Source: Hyphomicrobiales bacterium (lineage in GTDB: Bacteria > Pseudomonadota > Alphaproteobacteria > Rhizobiales > Aestuariivirgaceae). From it: DNA of 64,000 nt. The DNA is taken from contig JACPNZ010000030.1 of NCBI GenBank assembly GCA_016185245.1, positions 1 through 64,000 on the forward strand. Direction: 5' to 3'. Shown here one piece after another: positions 36,081-47,449 of the stretch. Positions within the stretch are counted from its first letter, which is position 1. Each line of letters starts with the position of its first letter. The translations under genes and the position numbers were made by a program. Under the pieces are notes generated by a model. That model made no database searches and had not been told where the DNA came from. It saw only the letters and a program-made list of their open reading frames with translations.

Positions 36081-36850
36081 TCAACTCATCCACTGGCCGC
36101 CGTCGACATTGAAGGTCTGCGCCACCACGTAGTCGCTCTCTGGCGAGGCGAGGAAGATGGCGCAGCCCACGTGATCTTCAGGTTTGCCCATGCGGCCGAA
36201 GGGAACGCCTTCGCCGACCAGGCGCTTCTTCTCGCCTTTGGGCCTTCCCTCATATTTGGCAAAGAGCGCATCGACCTCGTCCCACATGGGCGTGTCGACC
36301 ACGCCGGGGGAAACGCCGTTGACATTGATGCGATGCTTGATCAGCGCCAGCCCGGCCGACTGGGTGATCGAGATGACGGCGGCCTTGGAGGCGCAGTAGA
36401 CCGCCACCAGCGGCTCGCCGCGGCGCCCGGCCTGGGAGGCCATGTTGATGATCTTGCCGCCCCGGCCGCGCCCGATCATGCTTTTGGCCACGGCCTGCAG
36501 GGTGAACAGCAGGCCCTTGACGTTGACCGCGAAGATCCGGTCGTAGCTCTTCTCGGTGATCTCCTCGATCGGCGCCATATCGAAGATCGCCGCGTTGTTG
36601 ACCAGGATATCGATACCACCGGCCTTCGCTTCCACCGCCGCCACCATGGCGTCGATCGAGTCCTTCCTGGTCACATCGAGTGGTACGGCAAAGCTGCCGT
36701 TGCCGATCTCCCGCGCCGCCGCCACGGCCACATCATGCTCGATGTCGGCGATGGCGAGGCGGGCCCCTTCGCGGGCATAGCCCTCGACGATGGCCCGGCC
36801 GATGCCGCGGGCCCCGCCGGTGACCACCGCCACCTTGTCCTTGAGCCGCA

Positions 36851-36851
<1 letters not shown>
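36081..36851 (-). CDS. smoS: Short-chain dehydrogenase, sorbitol/galactitol dehydrogenase type
   Basis: 256 residues. Cofactor motif TGGARGIGRAIVEG, D-V at position about 60, NNAAIFDMAPI, catalytic MASQAGRRGEPLVAVYCASK (Ser, then Y-x3-K), and the C-terminal NVDGGQWMS. This is very close to the SmoS class that oxidises sorbitol to fructose with NAD. Start ATG overlaps the transporter ATPase stop (TGATG). Confidence 0.93.
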
Positions 36852-37828
<977 letters not shown>

Positions 37829-38659
37829 CTACTTCACCGCTCCGAATGTGAGACCACGCACCAGCTGCTTCTGGGCGAACCAGCCGAGCACCAGGATGGG
37901 GGCGATCGCCATGGTCGAGGCGGCCGAGAGCTTGGCCCAGAACAGTCCCTCGGGACTCGAATAGGAGGCGATGAATTGGGTGAGGGGGGCGGCATCCTTG
38001 GTGGTCAGGCTCAAGGTCCAGAAGGCTTCGTTCCAAGCGAGGATGACATTGAGCAGGATGGTCGAGGCGATGCCGGGGATGGCCATGGGAGTGAGCACGT
38101 AGAGCAGCTCTTTGCCGATCGAGGCGCCGTCCATGCGGGCCGCTTCCAGGATCTCGCCCGGGATTTCCTTGAAGTAGGTGTAGAGCATCCAGATGATGAT
38201 CGGCAGGTTGAGCAGCATCAGCACGGCGATGATGCCGCCGCGGGTATCGAGCAGATGGAAATCGCGAAAGATCAGATAGATCGGAATGAGGGCGCCGACC
38301 GGCGGCATCATCTTGGTCGACAGCATCCACATCAACAGGTCCTTGGTGCGTTTGCCGGGCGCAAACGCCATCGCCCAGGCGGAGGGAATGGCGATGAGCA
38401 ATGCGAAGATGGTAGACCCCAGCGCCAGCACGACCGAATTGAAGGCAAAAAGCAGGTAGTTGGAGCGTTCCTGCACGATGCCGTAATTCTCCAGGGTCCA
38501 TTGGAAGAACAGGAATTTCGGCGGCAGCTCGATAGCATCGCCTTCGGTCTTGAAACTGGTCAGGATGGTCCACAGGATCGGAAAGAAAATCACGAAGGCG
38601 ATAGCCCAGGCGAAGGCGGTGAAAAACATCCGGCGTCGGGTGGAAACGGCGCGCGCCAT
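37829..38659 (-). CDS. smoG: Polyol ABC transporter permease, MalG type
   Basis: 276 residues with six hydrophobic segments. The coupling-loop motif EAARMDGASIGKELLYVLTP meets the family form EAA-x2-DGA-x6-I-x-LP. The short cytosolic N-terminus is followed by FAWAIAFVIFFPILWTILTS. It pairs with the next permease. Stop codon directly adjoins the ATPase start. Confidence 0.94.
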   Translation of the reverse strand: MARAVSTRRRMFFTAFAWAIAFVIFFPILWTILTSFKTEGDAIELPPKFLFFQWTLENYGIVQERSNYLLFAFNSVVLALGSTIFALLIAIPSAWAMAFAPGKRTKDLLMWMLSTKMMPPVGALIPIYLIFRDFHLLDTRGGIIAVLMLLNLPIIIWMLYTYFKEIPGEILEAARMDGASIGKELLYVLTPMAIPGIASTILLNVILAWNEAFWTLSLTTKDAAPLTQFIASYSSPEGLFWAKLSAASTMAIAPILVLGWFAQKQLVRGLTFGAVK

Positions 38660-38662
38660 GGC

Positions 38663-39571
38663 TCAGGCCTCCAGGTTCTTGCCAATCATCCGCATCAGGA
38701 AGAACGCGACGATGTTGGCGAGGATGACCGCAATGATGCCGCCGGCGGAGGCGCCGCCGATGTCGTTGGATATCAGACCGTACTGGTACACCAGGAACGG
38801 CATGTTTCCGGCCCGGCCGCCCGAACCGGTGACGTAGATTTCGGCGAAGACGTTGAGCAGGAAGATGGTTTCGATGAGGATCACCACGGTGATCGGCCGG
38901 GCCAGGTGCGGCAGCACCAGGTGCCAGAAATAGGAGAGCGGCGGCGCCCCATCCATCTCGGCGGCTTCCTTCTGCTCCTCGTCGAGCGATTGCAGCGCGG
39001 TGAGCAGAATGAGGGTGGCGAAGGGCAGCCATTGCCAAGCGACCATGATGACGATCGCCGTCATCGGCGCATGGGCGAACCAGTCGATCGGCTGCAACCC
39101 GAAAAGCTGAAACAGCCAGGCGAGGAACCCCGACACCGGGTGCATCATCATGTTCTTCCACACCAGCGCGCTGACCGTCGGCATGACGAAGAAGGGTGCT
39201 ATGATCATCAGGCGCACGATGTTGCGGCCGAAAATCGCCTGGTCGAGCAGCAGCGCCAGCAGGATGCCGCCGATGACGCTGATGGCGAGCACCCAGCCGA
39301 CCAGCTGCAGCGAGTTTCCAATGGCCCGGAAGAACGCCGGATCGGTGAGGAAGTAATAGTAGTTGGAGGCCCCGGCCAGGCAGCGGTTGGCGGGATCGGT
39401 CAGGGCCCAAGGCGTCAGCGGCGAGCAGGCCGGATTGGGATCGAGCAGATTGTAGCGCAGAAGCGAGAACCAGATGGTCATCGCCAGCGGCACGATCATC
39501 CACAGGAAGAGCGCGATCACCGAAGGTGCTACGGCAATGCGGCCAAGGGCGCGGGTTTGCTGCGTCGCCAT
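38663..39571 (-). CDS. smoF: Polyol ABC transporter permease, MalF type
   Basis: 302 residues with six hydrophobic segments. Coupling-loop motif KEAAEMDGAPPLSYFWHLVLP. N-terminal VIALFLWMIVPLAMTIWFSL. Separated from the next gene by 3 nt. Forms the sugar-alcohol channel with SmoG. Confidence 0.94.
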   Translation of the reverse strand: MATQQTRALGRIAVAPSVIALFLWMIVPLAMTIWFSLLRYNLLDPNPACSPLTPWALTDPANRCLAGASNYYYFLTDPAFFRAIGNSLQLVGWVLAISVIGGILLALLLDQAIFGRNIVRLMIIAPFFVMPTVSALVWKNMMMHPVSGFLAWLFQLFGLQPIDWFAHAPMTAIVIMVAWQWLPFATLILLTALQSLDEEQKEAAEMDGAPPLSYFWHLVLPHLARPITVVILIETIFLLNVFAEIYVTGSGGRAGNMPFLVYQYGLISNDIGGASAGGIIAVILANIVAFFLMRMIGKNLEA

Positions 39572-39614
39572 GATGAATGCTCTTCGGAACAGAGTTCAGT
39601 CGGCGGCCCGGTAT

Positions 39615-39642
39615 GGCTGCCCGGATGTTACTCCGGGCAGCC
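39615..39642 (-). terminator. Intercistronic hairpin after the polyol-binding-protein gene
   Basis: Perfect 10-bp stem GGCTGCCCGG (39615-39624) with CCGGGCAGCC (39633-39642) and an 8-nt loop. No T-run follows on the minus strand. It lies between the binding-protein and permease genes and probably protects the upstream message or reduces read-through. Confidence 0.6.
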
Positions 39643-39663
39643 AGACTTCCAGGGGAGGAACGA

Positions 39664-40974
<1,311 letters not shown>

Positions 40975-41017
40975 CCTCCCTTGGGCGCAGCTGAGCTTTT
41001 GCTAAGCTGAAGAGCAT

Positions 41018-41047
41018 ATATTCGCTATGAAACTCGCAGGGTGTCAA
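41018..41047 (-). promoter_or_regulatory. Sigma-70-type promoter of the polyol operon
   Basis: On the minus strand TTGACA (41042-41047), an 18-nt spacer and GAATAT (41018-41023). It lies 44 nt before the smoE start. The upstream bases contain several GCGAT/GCAAC half-repeats that could bind the SorC-type regulator encoded just upstream, but no clean palindrome is seen. Confidence 0.65.
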
Positions 41048-41139
41048 CGGCGATTCGTTGCTGCGTTGCACTATCGCATCGCACAAATCTCAGCACACCG
41101 CTGATTAATCATGAGAATTGAGATATGGGCTTTTGCCAT

Positions 41140-42093
41140 TTATTCCAGCAAAAGTTCGGCCATCTGCTCGTTGGTGATCAGGCCGTTGATCAATTTCCCG
41201 CGCAGCGCCCCGCGGGCGGCGCGCAATCTGGCCGGCACCATGACCACGCCGATGACCTTCTTGCGGGCCGGCTGCTCGAGCGGCACGCTGAGTACCCGGT
41301 CGTTGGTCAGGCCGTCGATCAGCTGGCCCTCGCCATTGAAGGCCCAGCCGGTGATCTCGCCGACCGCACCGGCGCGCACCAGGGCGCGAATCTCGTCCTG
41401 GCGCACGAAGCCGTCGCGCAGCAGCGCCGCATTGTCGTCGACACTGCCGACGCCGACGAAGGTGACATCGGCCTGCTGGGCCAGCTCGATCACATTGCGC
41501 AGGGTCTTCTGGTCGAGCAGCAGGTTTTTTTCGTGAACCGTGTTGGCAATCACCGGCAGCGGCATCGGGTAATGCGGCGCCTTCACCCGGTCGCCGATGC
41601 GGCTCACCACATCGAACAGCGAGGCCGAACCATCGGGCGCGATATTGCCAACGAGCGAGATCACCTTGTGCTGCGGGCAGTCCATCGGGCTGATCTGTTC
41701 GGCCATGGCGCGCAGCATACGGCCTGTACCCATGGCGGCGATGACCGGATGCTGGGAGATGAGATAGCGCTCGAGTTCCGCCGCCGCCGCCTCGGCGACG
41801 CCGAGCGTGTCCGAGTTCGAACTGGGGTCGGCGGGAGCCACCTCGCACATCAGGAGGCCGTAGGTGTCTTTCAAGCGTTCCGACAGCTCGATGCAACGGC
41901 CGATGCGGTGATCGAGGCGGACCTTGATCAGCTTCTGGCTGACCGCCAGCGAGACCAGCCGCTGGGCCGTCTGGCGCGACACGCCGAGCTTGCGGGCGAT
42001 TTCGTCCTGGGTGTTGCCGGCGATGTAATAGAGCCAGCCAGCCCGTGCTGCGTCGTCAAGCCTGTCGGATTCGATTTCGGGTTTGCGTGGCAC
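41140..42093 (-). CDS. SorC-family (DeoR-like) sugar regulator
   Basis: 317 residues. N-terminal HTH YYIAGNTQDEIARKLGVSRQ then TAQRLVSLAVSQKLIKV. The effector domain (VIAAMGTGRMLRAMAEQ, VTFVGVGSVDDNAALLRDG, ALVRAGAVGEITGWAFN) binds phosphosugars or sugars in SorC/DeoR proteins. It sits on the same strand just upstream of the polyol transport operon and most likely controls it. Confidence 0.92.
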   Translation of the reverse strand: MPRKPEIESDRLDDAARAGWLYYIAGNTQDEIARKLGVSRQTAQRLVSLAVSQKLIKVRLDHRIGRCIELSERLKDTYGLLMCEVAPADPSSNSDTLGVAEAAAAELERYLISQHPVIAAMGTGRMLRAMAEQISPMDCPQHKVISLVGNIAPDGSASLFDVVSRIGDRVKAPHYPMPLPVIANTVHEKNLLLDQKTLRNVIELAQQADVTFVGVGSVDDNAALLRDGFVRQDEIRALVRAGAVGEITGWAFNGEGQLIDGLTNDRVLSVPLEQPARKKVIGVVMVPARLRAARGALRGKLINGLITNEQMAELLLE

Positions 42094-42120
42094 CGGCCTC
42101 TTGTCCTTTCGGGCGCGAAC

Positions 42121-42810
42121 CTATCGGCAAGCGGGCGTTCGGCAAAGGCCAATTTGTGCGAAGGCCATTTGCAGCTCCGCCATGCTGGCAACCGATCGGT
42201 CCGGCACACAATCGCGCGGCAGGAGGTAGCCCGCCTTGACATGGGCGCCGCCGGCAAACTGCCAGACTTGCGTGCCGGCGGCTTGCGCGGCTCGCACCCC
42301 CATCTCGCTGTCCTCGATCACCAGGCAGTTCGTGGGGTCAACACCCATGCGCCGCGCCGCATGCAGGCAGAGATCCGGCGCCGGCTTGCCATTACTCACT
42401 TCCGATGCAGTGAAGGCCCGGCCGGCGAATGTCGCCGCCAGTCCGGTCACCCGCAGCGACAGGGCCAGGCGTTCCGGGCTGCTGCCGGTGGCCAGGCAGA
42501 AGGGCACGCTGAGGGCTGCCAGGACGTCTTCCACTCCAGCCATCGGTTTCAGCTCAAGGGCCATCCGGGCCAGCAGGCGGGCGCGGTACTTCGACTGGAA
42601 ATCGCCGGGCAGCGGACGGCCGAAGCGCTGGCTTGCCTTCAGGGCGGCGCTGGCAAAGCTGCGCCCGAGAAAATCGCTGCGGAAAATCTCCGGGGTGATC
42701 GATATCTGCACCTCGGCCATCATCTCCATCAGCACTGCCGCACTCAGCATCTCGCTGTCGACGAGCACCCCGTCGCAATCGAAGATCACCAGTCCAATGG
42801 TCCGGCCCAT
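42121..42810 (-). CDS. HAD-family sugar-phosphate phosphatase
   Basis: 229 residues from the ATG at 42810; the frame from 42867 adds a non-family leader. Motif I LVIFDCDGVLVDSEML, motif II FCLATGSSPERL, a lysine in SNGKPAPDLCLHA, and motif IV CLVIEDSEMGVRAA. A beta-phosphoglucomutase/2-deoxyglucose-6-phosphatase-like enzyme with a cap domain after motif I. In relatives of this operon a gph-like gene is also present. It lies 27 nt before the regulator gene and shares its strand. Confidence 0.88.
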   Translation of the reverse strand: MGRTIGLVIFDCDGVLVDSEMLSAAVLMEMMAEVQISITPEIFRSDFLGRSFASAALKASQRFGRPLPGDFQSKYRARLLARMALELKPMAGVEDVLAALSVPFCLATGSSPERLALSLRVTGLAATFAGRAFTASEVSNGKPAPDLCLHAARRMGVDPTNCLVIEDSEMGVRAAQAAGTQVWQFAGGAHVKAGYLLPRDCVPDRSVASMAELQMAFAQIGLCRTPACR

Positions 42811-43115
42811 GGCCTCTCTATACAGGGTTCGCGAAAATCTCCGAAACCGGAGGGGCAGGGCAGGCACGCCTTACGGTCCAGTGAGGGGCTGGGGCAACCA
42901 GCGGTCCGGATAGGTTGACAATCGGCCGGCGCCTGGGGCATGGAACCCCGGTTGTCACTCCGACGACCTGGCACTTCCTGGAGATGACGGATACCGCGGC
43001 CGCAACTGCCATCGCGTGCATCCCGAAGAGGTGACATGGTATCGGGGTGGCGGCCGGGCGCCAATTTCGCCTCTCAGCCGTTGGTTCTCGTGAGTAGCGC
43101 GTTGATTTTTTATGC

Positions 43116-43209
43116 GGAGACGTGGCCGAGAGGCTGAAGGCGGCGGTTTGCTAAACCGTTATACGCTTGTAAAGGCGTATCGAGGGTTCGAATCCCTCCG
43201 TCTCCGCCA
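43116..43209 (+). tRNA. tRNA-Ser (anticodon GCU)
   Basis: Acceptor arms GGAGACG (43116-43122) and CGTCTCC (43199-43205) pair fully, followed by G and an encoded CCA. The anticodon stem closes TTGCTAA, giving anticodon GCT at 43150-43152, which reads AGC/AGU serine codons. The long variable arm (TATACGC-TTGTAAAG-GCGTA) is the class II type. GGTTCGAATCC is the T-loop. Confidence 0.97.
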
Positions 43210-43240
43210 GTTGATCGCGTAACATATTCAATTTAAAATG

Positions 43241-43785
43241 CTATTTTGATGCAATCGCACTGGCCCCACGCTGGGCCCGACATTGCAGTCTCGCTATTTC
43301 AGCGGCGGGATTGGTGCGCAGGTACTTGCCTTTGATTATCGGACTCGCCGAATGGACCGCACCTGATGTCCCGGCTCCCGATCTCCCGAATGCATTCGCC
43401 CTCGGCCGGGTCTGTAGCACGCGGCCATCCCAGGTCTGCTTGGCGAGGCACGGCTTCTTGCCCGGCACAATCAGCTCTACGATGCTGCGAAGGTAGTCCT
43501 AAAGCGCCCCGACCCCGCCGCGCCGAGCTCCTTGCCCGCCTCGAGAAGGTTAGGGAGCGCGGCTATGCCCTCGATCTGGAAGAGGCTGACATCGGGGTCC
43601 GTGGTGTCGGCGTAGCCGGCGGCCGTGCCAGGATGGCCGGTTCTCCACATCAGTTTCTCATTGCCGCGGCAGAGGGCTTCGATCGAACGCCTGCGGTCGT
43701 TGGCAAAGCCGTTGCTGGCGGCGGCGAAGCAGATCGAGAAAATCTTGTTGGTGACGCCGCACGCGTGCGGGCCATTCTCGTGCAT
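43241..43785 (-). other. Region after tRNA-Ser with two doubtful small frames
   Basis: Minus-strand frames 43241-43468 (75 residues) and 43477-43785 (102 residues) are open. The second contains ICFAAASNGFANDRRRSIEA and DPDVSLFQIEGIAALPNLLE, which look protein-like but which I do not assign to any family; no signal peptide or good ribosome binding site is seen. The position directly behind a tRNA gene fits leftovers of an integrated element. Neither is called as a gene. Confidence 0.35.
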
Positions 43786-43966
43786 GGTTGCTCAATTGCA
43801 TCGCCGAACATGGGCGGAGATGGGTCGTACGCCGAGCCGCCGCTCTTTTCCGATGCCGGTAAATACCGGCGTTGACGGAAAACTAAAACACTGCAATGGT
43901 CTAGGCCCAGGCGGACAACGGATATTCGGGTCCGATCCTGAAAATAGTTCATATCAGGAGGAAAAC

Positions 43967-44956
43967 ATGGAGCGTCGTTCACTGATCAAGATGATGGGGG
44001 CGGCAACGGCAGCTGCCGGCACGAGCCTGATTGCCGGCAAGGCTAGCGCCGCCGAAAAGGTTACCATCGCACTAATCCCCGGCCTCACCGCCGACGGATT
44101 CTATGTCACCATGCACAAGGGCGCAGAGGCCGCTGCAAAGGCGCTCGGGGTCGATCTCATCTATCAGGGAGCGGCCGAGTGGAACGTATCGCTGCAGGTT
44201 CCGATCCTCGATGCCGTGATCGCCAAGAAGCCAGCGGCGATCCTGATCGCGCCGAACGATAAGCAGCAGCTTATCCAGCCCCTCAAGAAGGCCAACGATA
44301 CCGGCATCGCGGTGGTCTGCGTCGACACCTTCATCGGCAACGGCGTGTTCCAGACCGGATCCGGGGACGCTGATTTCCCGATCTCCTATGTCGCCTCCGA
44401 CAACGTGCTGGGCGGACGCATGGCGGCCCGCGCCCTTGCCAAGGCAATCGGCGAAAAGGGCAAGGTCTATGTGTCGAACACGATACCCAACATTTCAACC
44501 ACCGATCAGCGCGAAGAGGGCTTCAAATTGGAGATTAAGAACTATCCCAACATCGAGGTTCTCGAAACTCAGTTCAACGGCGACGACGCCAACAAGGCGG
44601 CGGCGCAGTTCCAGGCGGTGCTCGGCCGGGTGCCCGACCTCGCCGGCGTCTTCGGCGCCAATCTGTTTTCGGCGGCCGGCGCCGCCAATGGTGCCAAGCA
44701 GGCGGGGGTGGCCGGCAAAGTCAAGATGGCCGGCTTCGATGCGCCAGAATCGATCGTCGCGCAACTCAAGGACGGAACCTTCGAGCTCACCATCGCCCAG
44801 CATCCGGCCGAGATCGGGTATTTTGGACTGGTGGCCGCCTATGCCCATGTCACCGGCAATCCGGTCCCCACCGCGATCGGCACCGGCTTCACGGTGATGA
44901 CCGCTGCCAACATCGACGATCCGAACGTCAGCCGCTATCTCTACAAGAGCGAATAA
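43967..44956 (+). CDS. Sugar ABC transporter substrate-binding protein, ribose type
   Basis: 329 residues from the ATG at 43967, with AGGAGG 5 nt before it. Leader MERRSLIKMMGAATAAAGTS is twin-arginine-like in shape (ERRSL) and ends near GKASAAEK. Mature protein: VTIALIPGLTADGFYVTMHK, ILIAPNDKQQLIQPLKKAND, VVCVDTFIG, VPDLAGVFGANLFSAAGAAN. First gene of an importer whose permease and ATPase follow. The substrate may be related to the aldolase/kinase operon opposite. Confidence 0.92.
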   Translation: MERRSLIKMMGAATAAAGTSLIAGKASAAEKVTIALIPGLTADGFYVTMHKGAEAAAKALGVDLIYQGAAEWNVSLQVPILDAVIAKKPAAILIAPNDKQQLIQPLKKANDTGIAVVCVDTFIGNGVFQTGSGDADFPISYVASDNVLGGRMAARALAKAIGEKGKVYVSNTIPNISTTDQREEGFKLEIKNYPNIEVLETQFNGDDANKAAAQFQAVLGRVPDLAGVFGANLFSAAGAANGAKQAGVAGKVKMAGFDAPESIVAQLKDGTFELTIAQHPAEIGYFGLVAAYAHVTGNPVPTAIGTGFTVMTAANIDDPNVSRYLYKSE

Positions 44957-44981
44957 TTTTGCCACTCGCATGAAATAGCGC

Positions 44982-45012
44982 CGGCCGCTTTCCGTAGTCC
45001 GGAGAGCGGCCG
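44982..45012 (+). terminator. Intercistronic hairpin after the binding-protein gene
   Basis: Stem CGGCCGCT (44982-44989) with AGCGGCCG (45005-45012), loop of 15 nt that can pair further, followed by TTTCGG. It sits between binding-protein and permease genes, as in the other three importers of the window. Confidence 0.6.
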
Positions 45013-45040
45013 TTTCGGTCAATCTCCGGAATCGTTTCAA

Positions 45041-46069
45041 ATGGCTGCACCGCAATTGCAAGTGAATGCCGGCAAGTCGATCCTCATCCGGATCGCCGAA
45101 CTGCGGGCGTGGCTGTTCCTCATCCTGCTCATCGTATTTTTCGAGTCCTGGGCCCGCGCCGCCTATGGCATGAGCTTCATCGTCAACCTCTACAATATCC
45201 AGTCGATCACCGTTTTCGCGACGGTTCCGCTGATGCTGGCCCTGGGCCAGACCTTCGTCATCATCTCGGCCGGAATCGACCTGTCGCTCGGCTTTGTCAT
45301 GGGGCTATCGTCAGTGGTCGCGGCCCACATGGCCAACATTGCCGCGGCGCAGCTCGGCCTGGGACCGTTCCCGGCGATGATGTTCGGCATTCTCGCCGGC
45401 ATCGTCGTGACCTTCATTCCGGGCCTGGTTAATGGCTGGCTCATTGCCTATCTGCGGGTTCCGCCCTTCATCGGCACCCTCGGCATGTATGGCGTTGCGC
45501 GCGGCTCAGCCTATCTCGCGGGAGGTGGCATGACCGTGGCGGTGAACAACGAATGGTACAGCGTCATCGGCAATTCGCGGCCCTTCGGCATTCCGGTGCT
45601 GGTGATGATTGCGGTAGTGGCGATCATCATCATGCACTATCTGCTGTCGCAAACGCGCTTCGGCCAGCACACCTATGCCTTGGGCGCCAGCAAAGCTGCG
45701 GCGAGCCGCGCCGGCATCAACATCAAGATGCTGACGATGAGGATTTATCTGCTCTCCGGCCTGACCGCCGGCCTGGCGGGCGCGCTCTACACGGGCCGCT
45801 TTTCGGCTGGCGCTCCGCAGGCCGGCGAACCGTTGCTGCTCGATTCGATCGCCGCCGTCGTGATCGGCGGCGCCAGCCTGTTCGGCGGCTCCGGTACCAT
45901 CTGGGGCACGGTGGCGGGGGCGCTGGTGATCGCGGTCATCCAGTATGGCCTCGTCTTCATCGACGTCGAGCCGTTCTGGCAATTCATCGCCGTTGGCACG
46001 GTCATCATCATCTCGGTGTTGGTCGATCAGGCCCAGCGGCGCTTCATCGGGGGCCGCCAGGTTGAGTGA
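45041..46069 (+). CDS. Sugar ABC transporter permease (RbsC type)
   Basis: 342 residues, about ten hydrophobic segments. Family motifs TFVIISAGIDLSLGFVMGLS and AAVVIGGASLFGGSGTIWGT. AVNNEWYSVIGNSRPFGIPV forms the large periplasmic loop. Only one permease gene is present here, so it should act as a homodimer, unlike the heterodimeric importer at 22-27 kb. Confidence 0.94.
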   Translation: MAAPQLQVNAGKSILIRIAELRAWLFLILLIVFFESWARAAYGMSFIVNLYNIQSITVFATVPLMLALGQTFVIISAGIDLSLGFVMGLSSVVAAHMANIAAAQLGLGPFPAMMFGILAGIVVTFIPGLVNGWLIAYLRVPPFIGTLGMYGVARGSAYLAGGGMTVAVNNEWYSVIGNSRPFGIPVLVMIAVVAIIIMHYLLSQTRFGQHTYALGASKAAASRAGINIKMLTMRIYLLSGLTAGLAGALYTGRFSAGAPQAGEPLLLDSIAAVVIGGASLFGGSGTIWGTVAGALVIAVIQYGLVFIDVEPFWQFIAVGTVIIISVLVDQAQRRFIGGRQVE

Positions 46070-46808
46070 ACGCCAGCCCATCCTCTCGGTGCGCAACGTC
46101 TCTAAGCATTTCGGCGGCGTGCAGGCCCTGGACAAGGTATCCTTCGACGTTTTCCCCGGCGAAGTAGTTGCGCTGGCCGGCGACAACGGCGCCGGCAAGT
46201 CGACTGTCATCAAGGCGATTTCCGGCGTCTATCCCTACGAGGACGGCGACATCTTTCTCGACGGCAAGCGCATCGCCTTCGCCACGCCCCAGGAGGCGCG
46301 CGACAACGGCATCGAGACGATCTACCAGGATCTGGCGCTGGCCGACAATCTGTCGATCGGCGCCAACATTTTCCTCGGCCGGGAGCCGATGAAGCGGCTT
46401 TTCGGTATTCTCCCGGCCATAGACCGCAAGCGGATGGCTGAGGCGGCGAAAGAGACGATGAAGCGGCTCGATTTCCATGTCGACCGGCTCGATGCGCCGG
46501 TTGCGGCCTTCTCCGGCGGCCAGCGCCAGGCCGTGGCTATCGGCCGTGCCATGTATTGGAATGCCCGGTTGGTCATCATGGACGAGCCGACCGCGGCCCT
46601 CGGCGTGCCGGAGCAGCGCAAGGTGATCGCACTCATTCAGTCGCTGAAGGCCGAGGGCAAGGGCATTATCTTCATCTCCCACAATCTGCGCGACATTTTC
46701 GAGGTGGCCGACCGCATCGTGGTGTTCCGTCGCGGCGAAAACGCCGGCGAACGAACCCCCGGCACGGTAAGCGCCGACGAGATCGTGCGGCTGATGGTCG
46801 GCAAGTAG
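46062..46808 (+). CDS. Sugar ABC transporter ATP-binding protein, single-domain
   Basis: 248 residues from a TTG at 46062 that overlaps the permease stop by 8 nt; no ATG or GTG fits the family start. Motifs: Walker A GDNGAGKSTVIKAISG, Q-loop IYQDLALADNLS, signature FSGGQRQAVAIGRAMY, Walker B VIMDEPTAALG, and H-loop ISHNLRDIFE. It has one nucleotide-binding domain, as in FrcA-type fructose importers, where others have two (RbsA). Confidence 0.9.
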   Translation: MSERQPILSVRNVSKHFGGVQALDKVSFDVFPGEVVALAGDNGAGKSTVIKAISGVYPYEDGDIFLDGKRIAFATPQEARDNGIETIYQDLALADNLSIGANIFLGREPMKRLFGILPAIDRKRMAEAAKETMKRLDFHVDRLDAPVAAFSGGQRQAVAIGRAMYWNARLVIMDEPTAALGVPEQRKVIALIQSLKAEGKGIIFISHNLRDIFEVADRIVVFRRGENAGERTPGTVSADEIVRLMVGK

Positions 46809-46906
46809 CCGGCGAACTTGGCGAGCCTGGCGCCGGATTGCCGGCGGGCCACTTCGTCCGGTCCACGGCCGGCGCCGTCTTCGCCAGCCGTTGATTCGCT
46901 TACGGA

Positions 46907-47449
46907 TCAATTGCCGGAGGCAGAGAGCGCTGCATCGACCCGAGCGACGATGTCGGCAGCGGAAATCGCAGCCGTTGTGTCGACATCGATGACCGGGAAA
47001 AGTCCGAAAGGTTTCGCGGTACGTGCGAGCGCCATCAATTCGGCCACATATTCCGTGCCGGGATGGCCCGACGGCCTCACGGGCACGCGCGCCGTATAAC
47101 GCTCGCCGATCGTCTCGGGCGCTGCATGGCACCATATTTCGACGATGGCGGTGAGGCCGGCGCGCGCCAGGTGACCGGTCAAGACCTCGACCGGCTGGAA
47201 GCCGAACCATGCGTCGATGATGACGCTCGTTCCGGCGGGAAAACCCGCGATCAGTGCGAAAATCGCTTCATAGCTCGCCATGCCGAGCCTGCGATTATAG
47301 GCGCGGTCGCCGCTGCCGAGGTGAACGAACAAGGCTTCCTTGATCGTGTCAAGGGCAAGCACCGGCCAACCCGTGTTCCCAGCGATGGCGTGGGCCACGG
47401 TGCTCTTGCCCGAGGCCGGCACGCCGTTGACGAGGACCGCCCTCTTCAT
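46907..47449 (-). CDS. P-loop kinase-like protein (AAA_33 type)
   Basis: 180 residues from the ATG at 47449. Walker A GVPASGKSTVAHAIA at residues 8-22, LALDTIKEALFVHLG and VIIDAWFGFQPVEVLTGHLA follow the pattern of small P-loop kinases such as gluconate/shikimate or chloramphenicol phosphotransferase-like enzymes. Its start overlaps the ROK kinase stop by 4 nt. It probably phosphorylates a small metabolite in the same pathway; the substrate is unknown. Confidence 0.75.
   Translation of the reverse strand: MKRAVLVNGVPASGKSTVAHAIAGNTGWPVLALDTIKEALFVHLGSGDRAYNRRLGMASYEAIFALIAGFPAGTSVIIDAWFGFQPVEVLTGHLARAGLTAIVEIWCHAAPETIGERYTARVPVRPSGHPGTEYVAELMALARTAKPFGLFPVIDVDTTAAISAADIVARVDAALSASGN

Noticed and set aside
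43210-43785. Possible integrase or genomic-island start behind tRNA-Ser
   Set aside because: No integrase motif (R...H-x-x-R...Y) is visible in either frame and no repeat of the tRNA 3' end was found downstream by eye.
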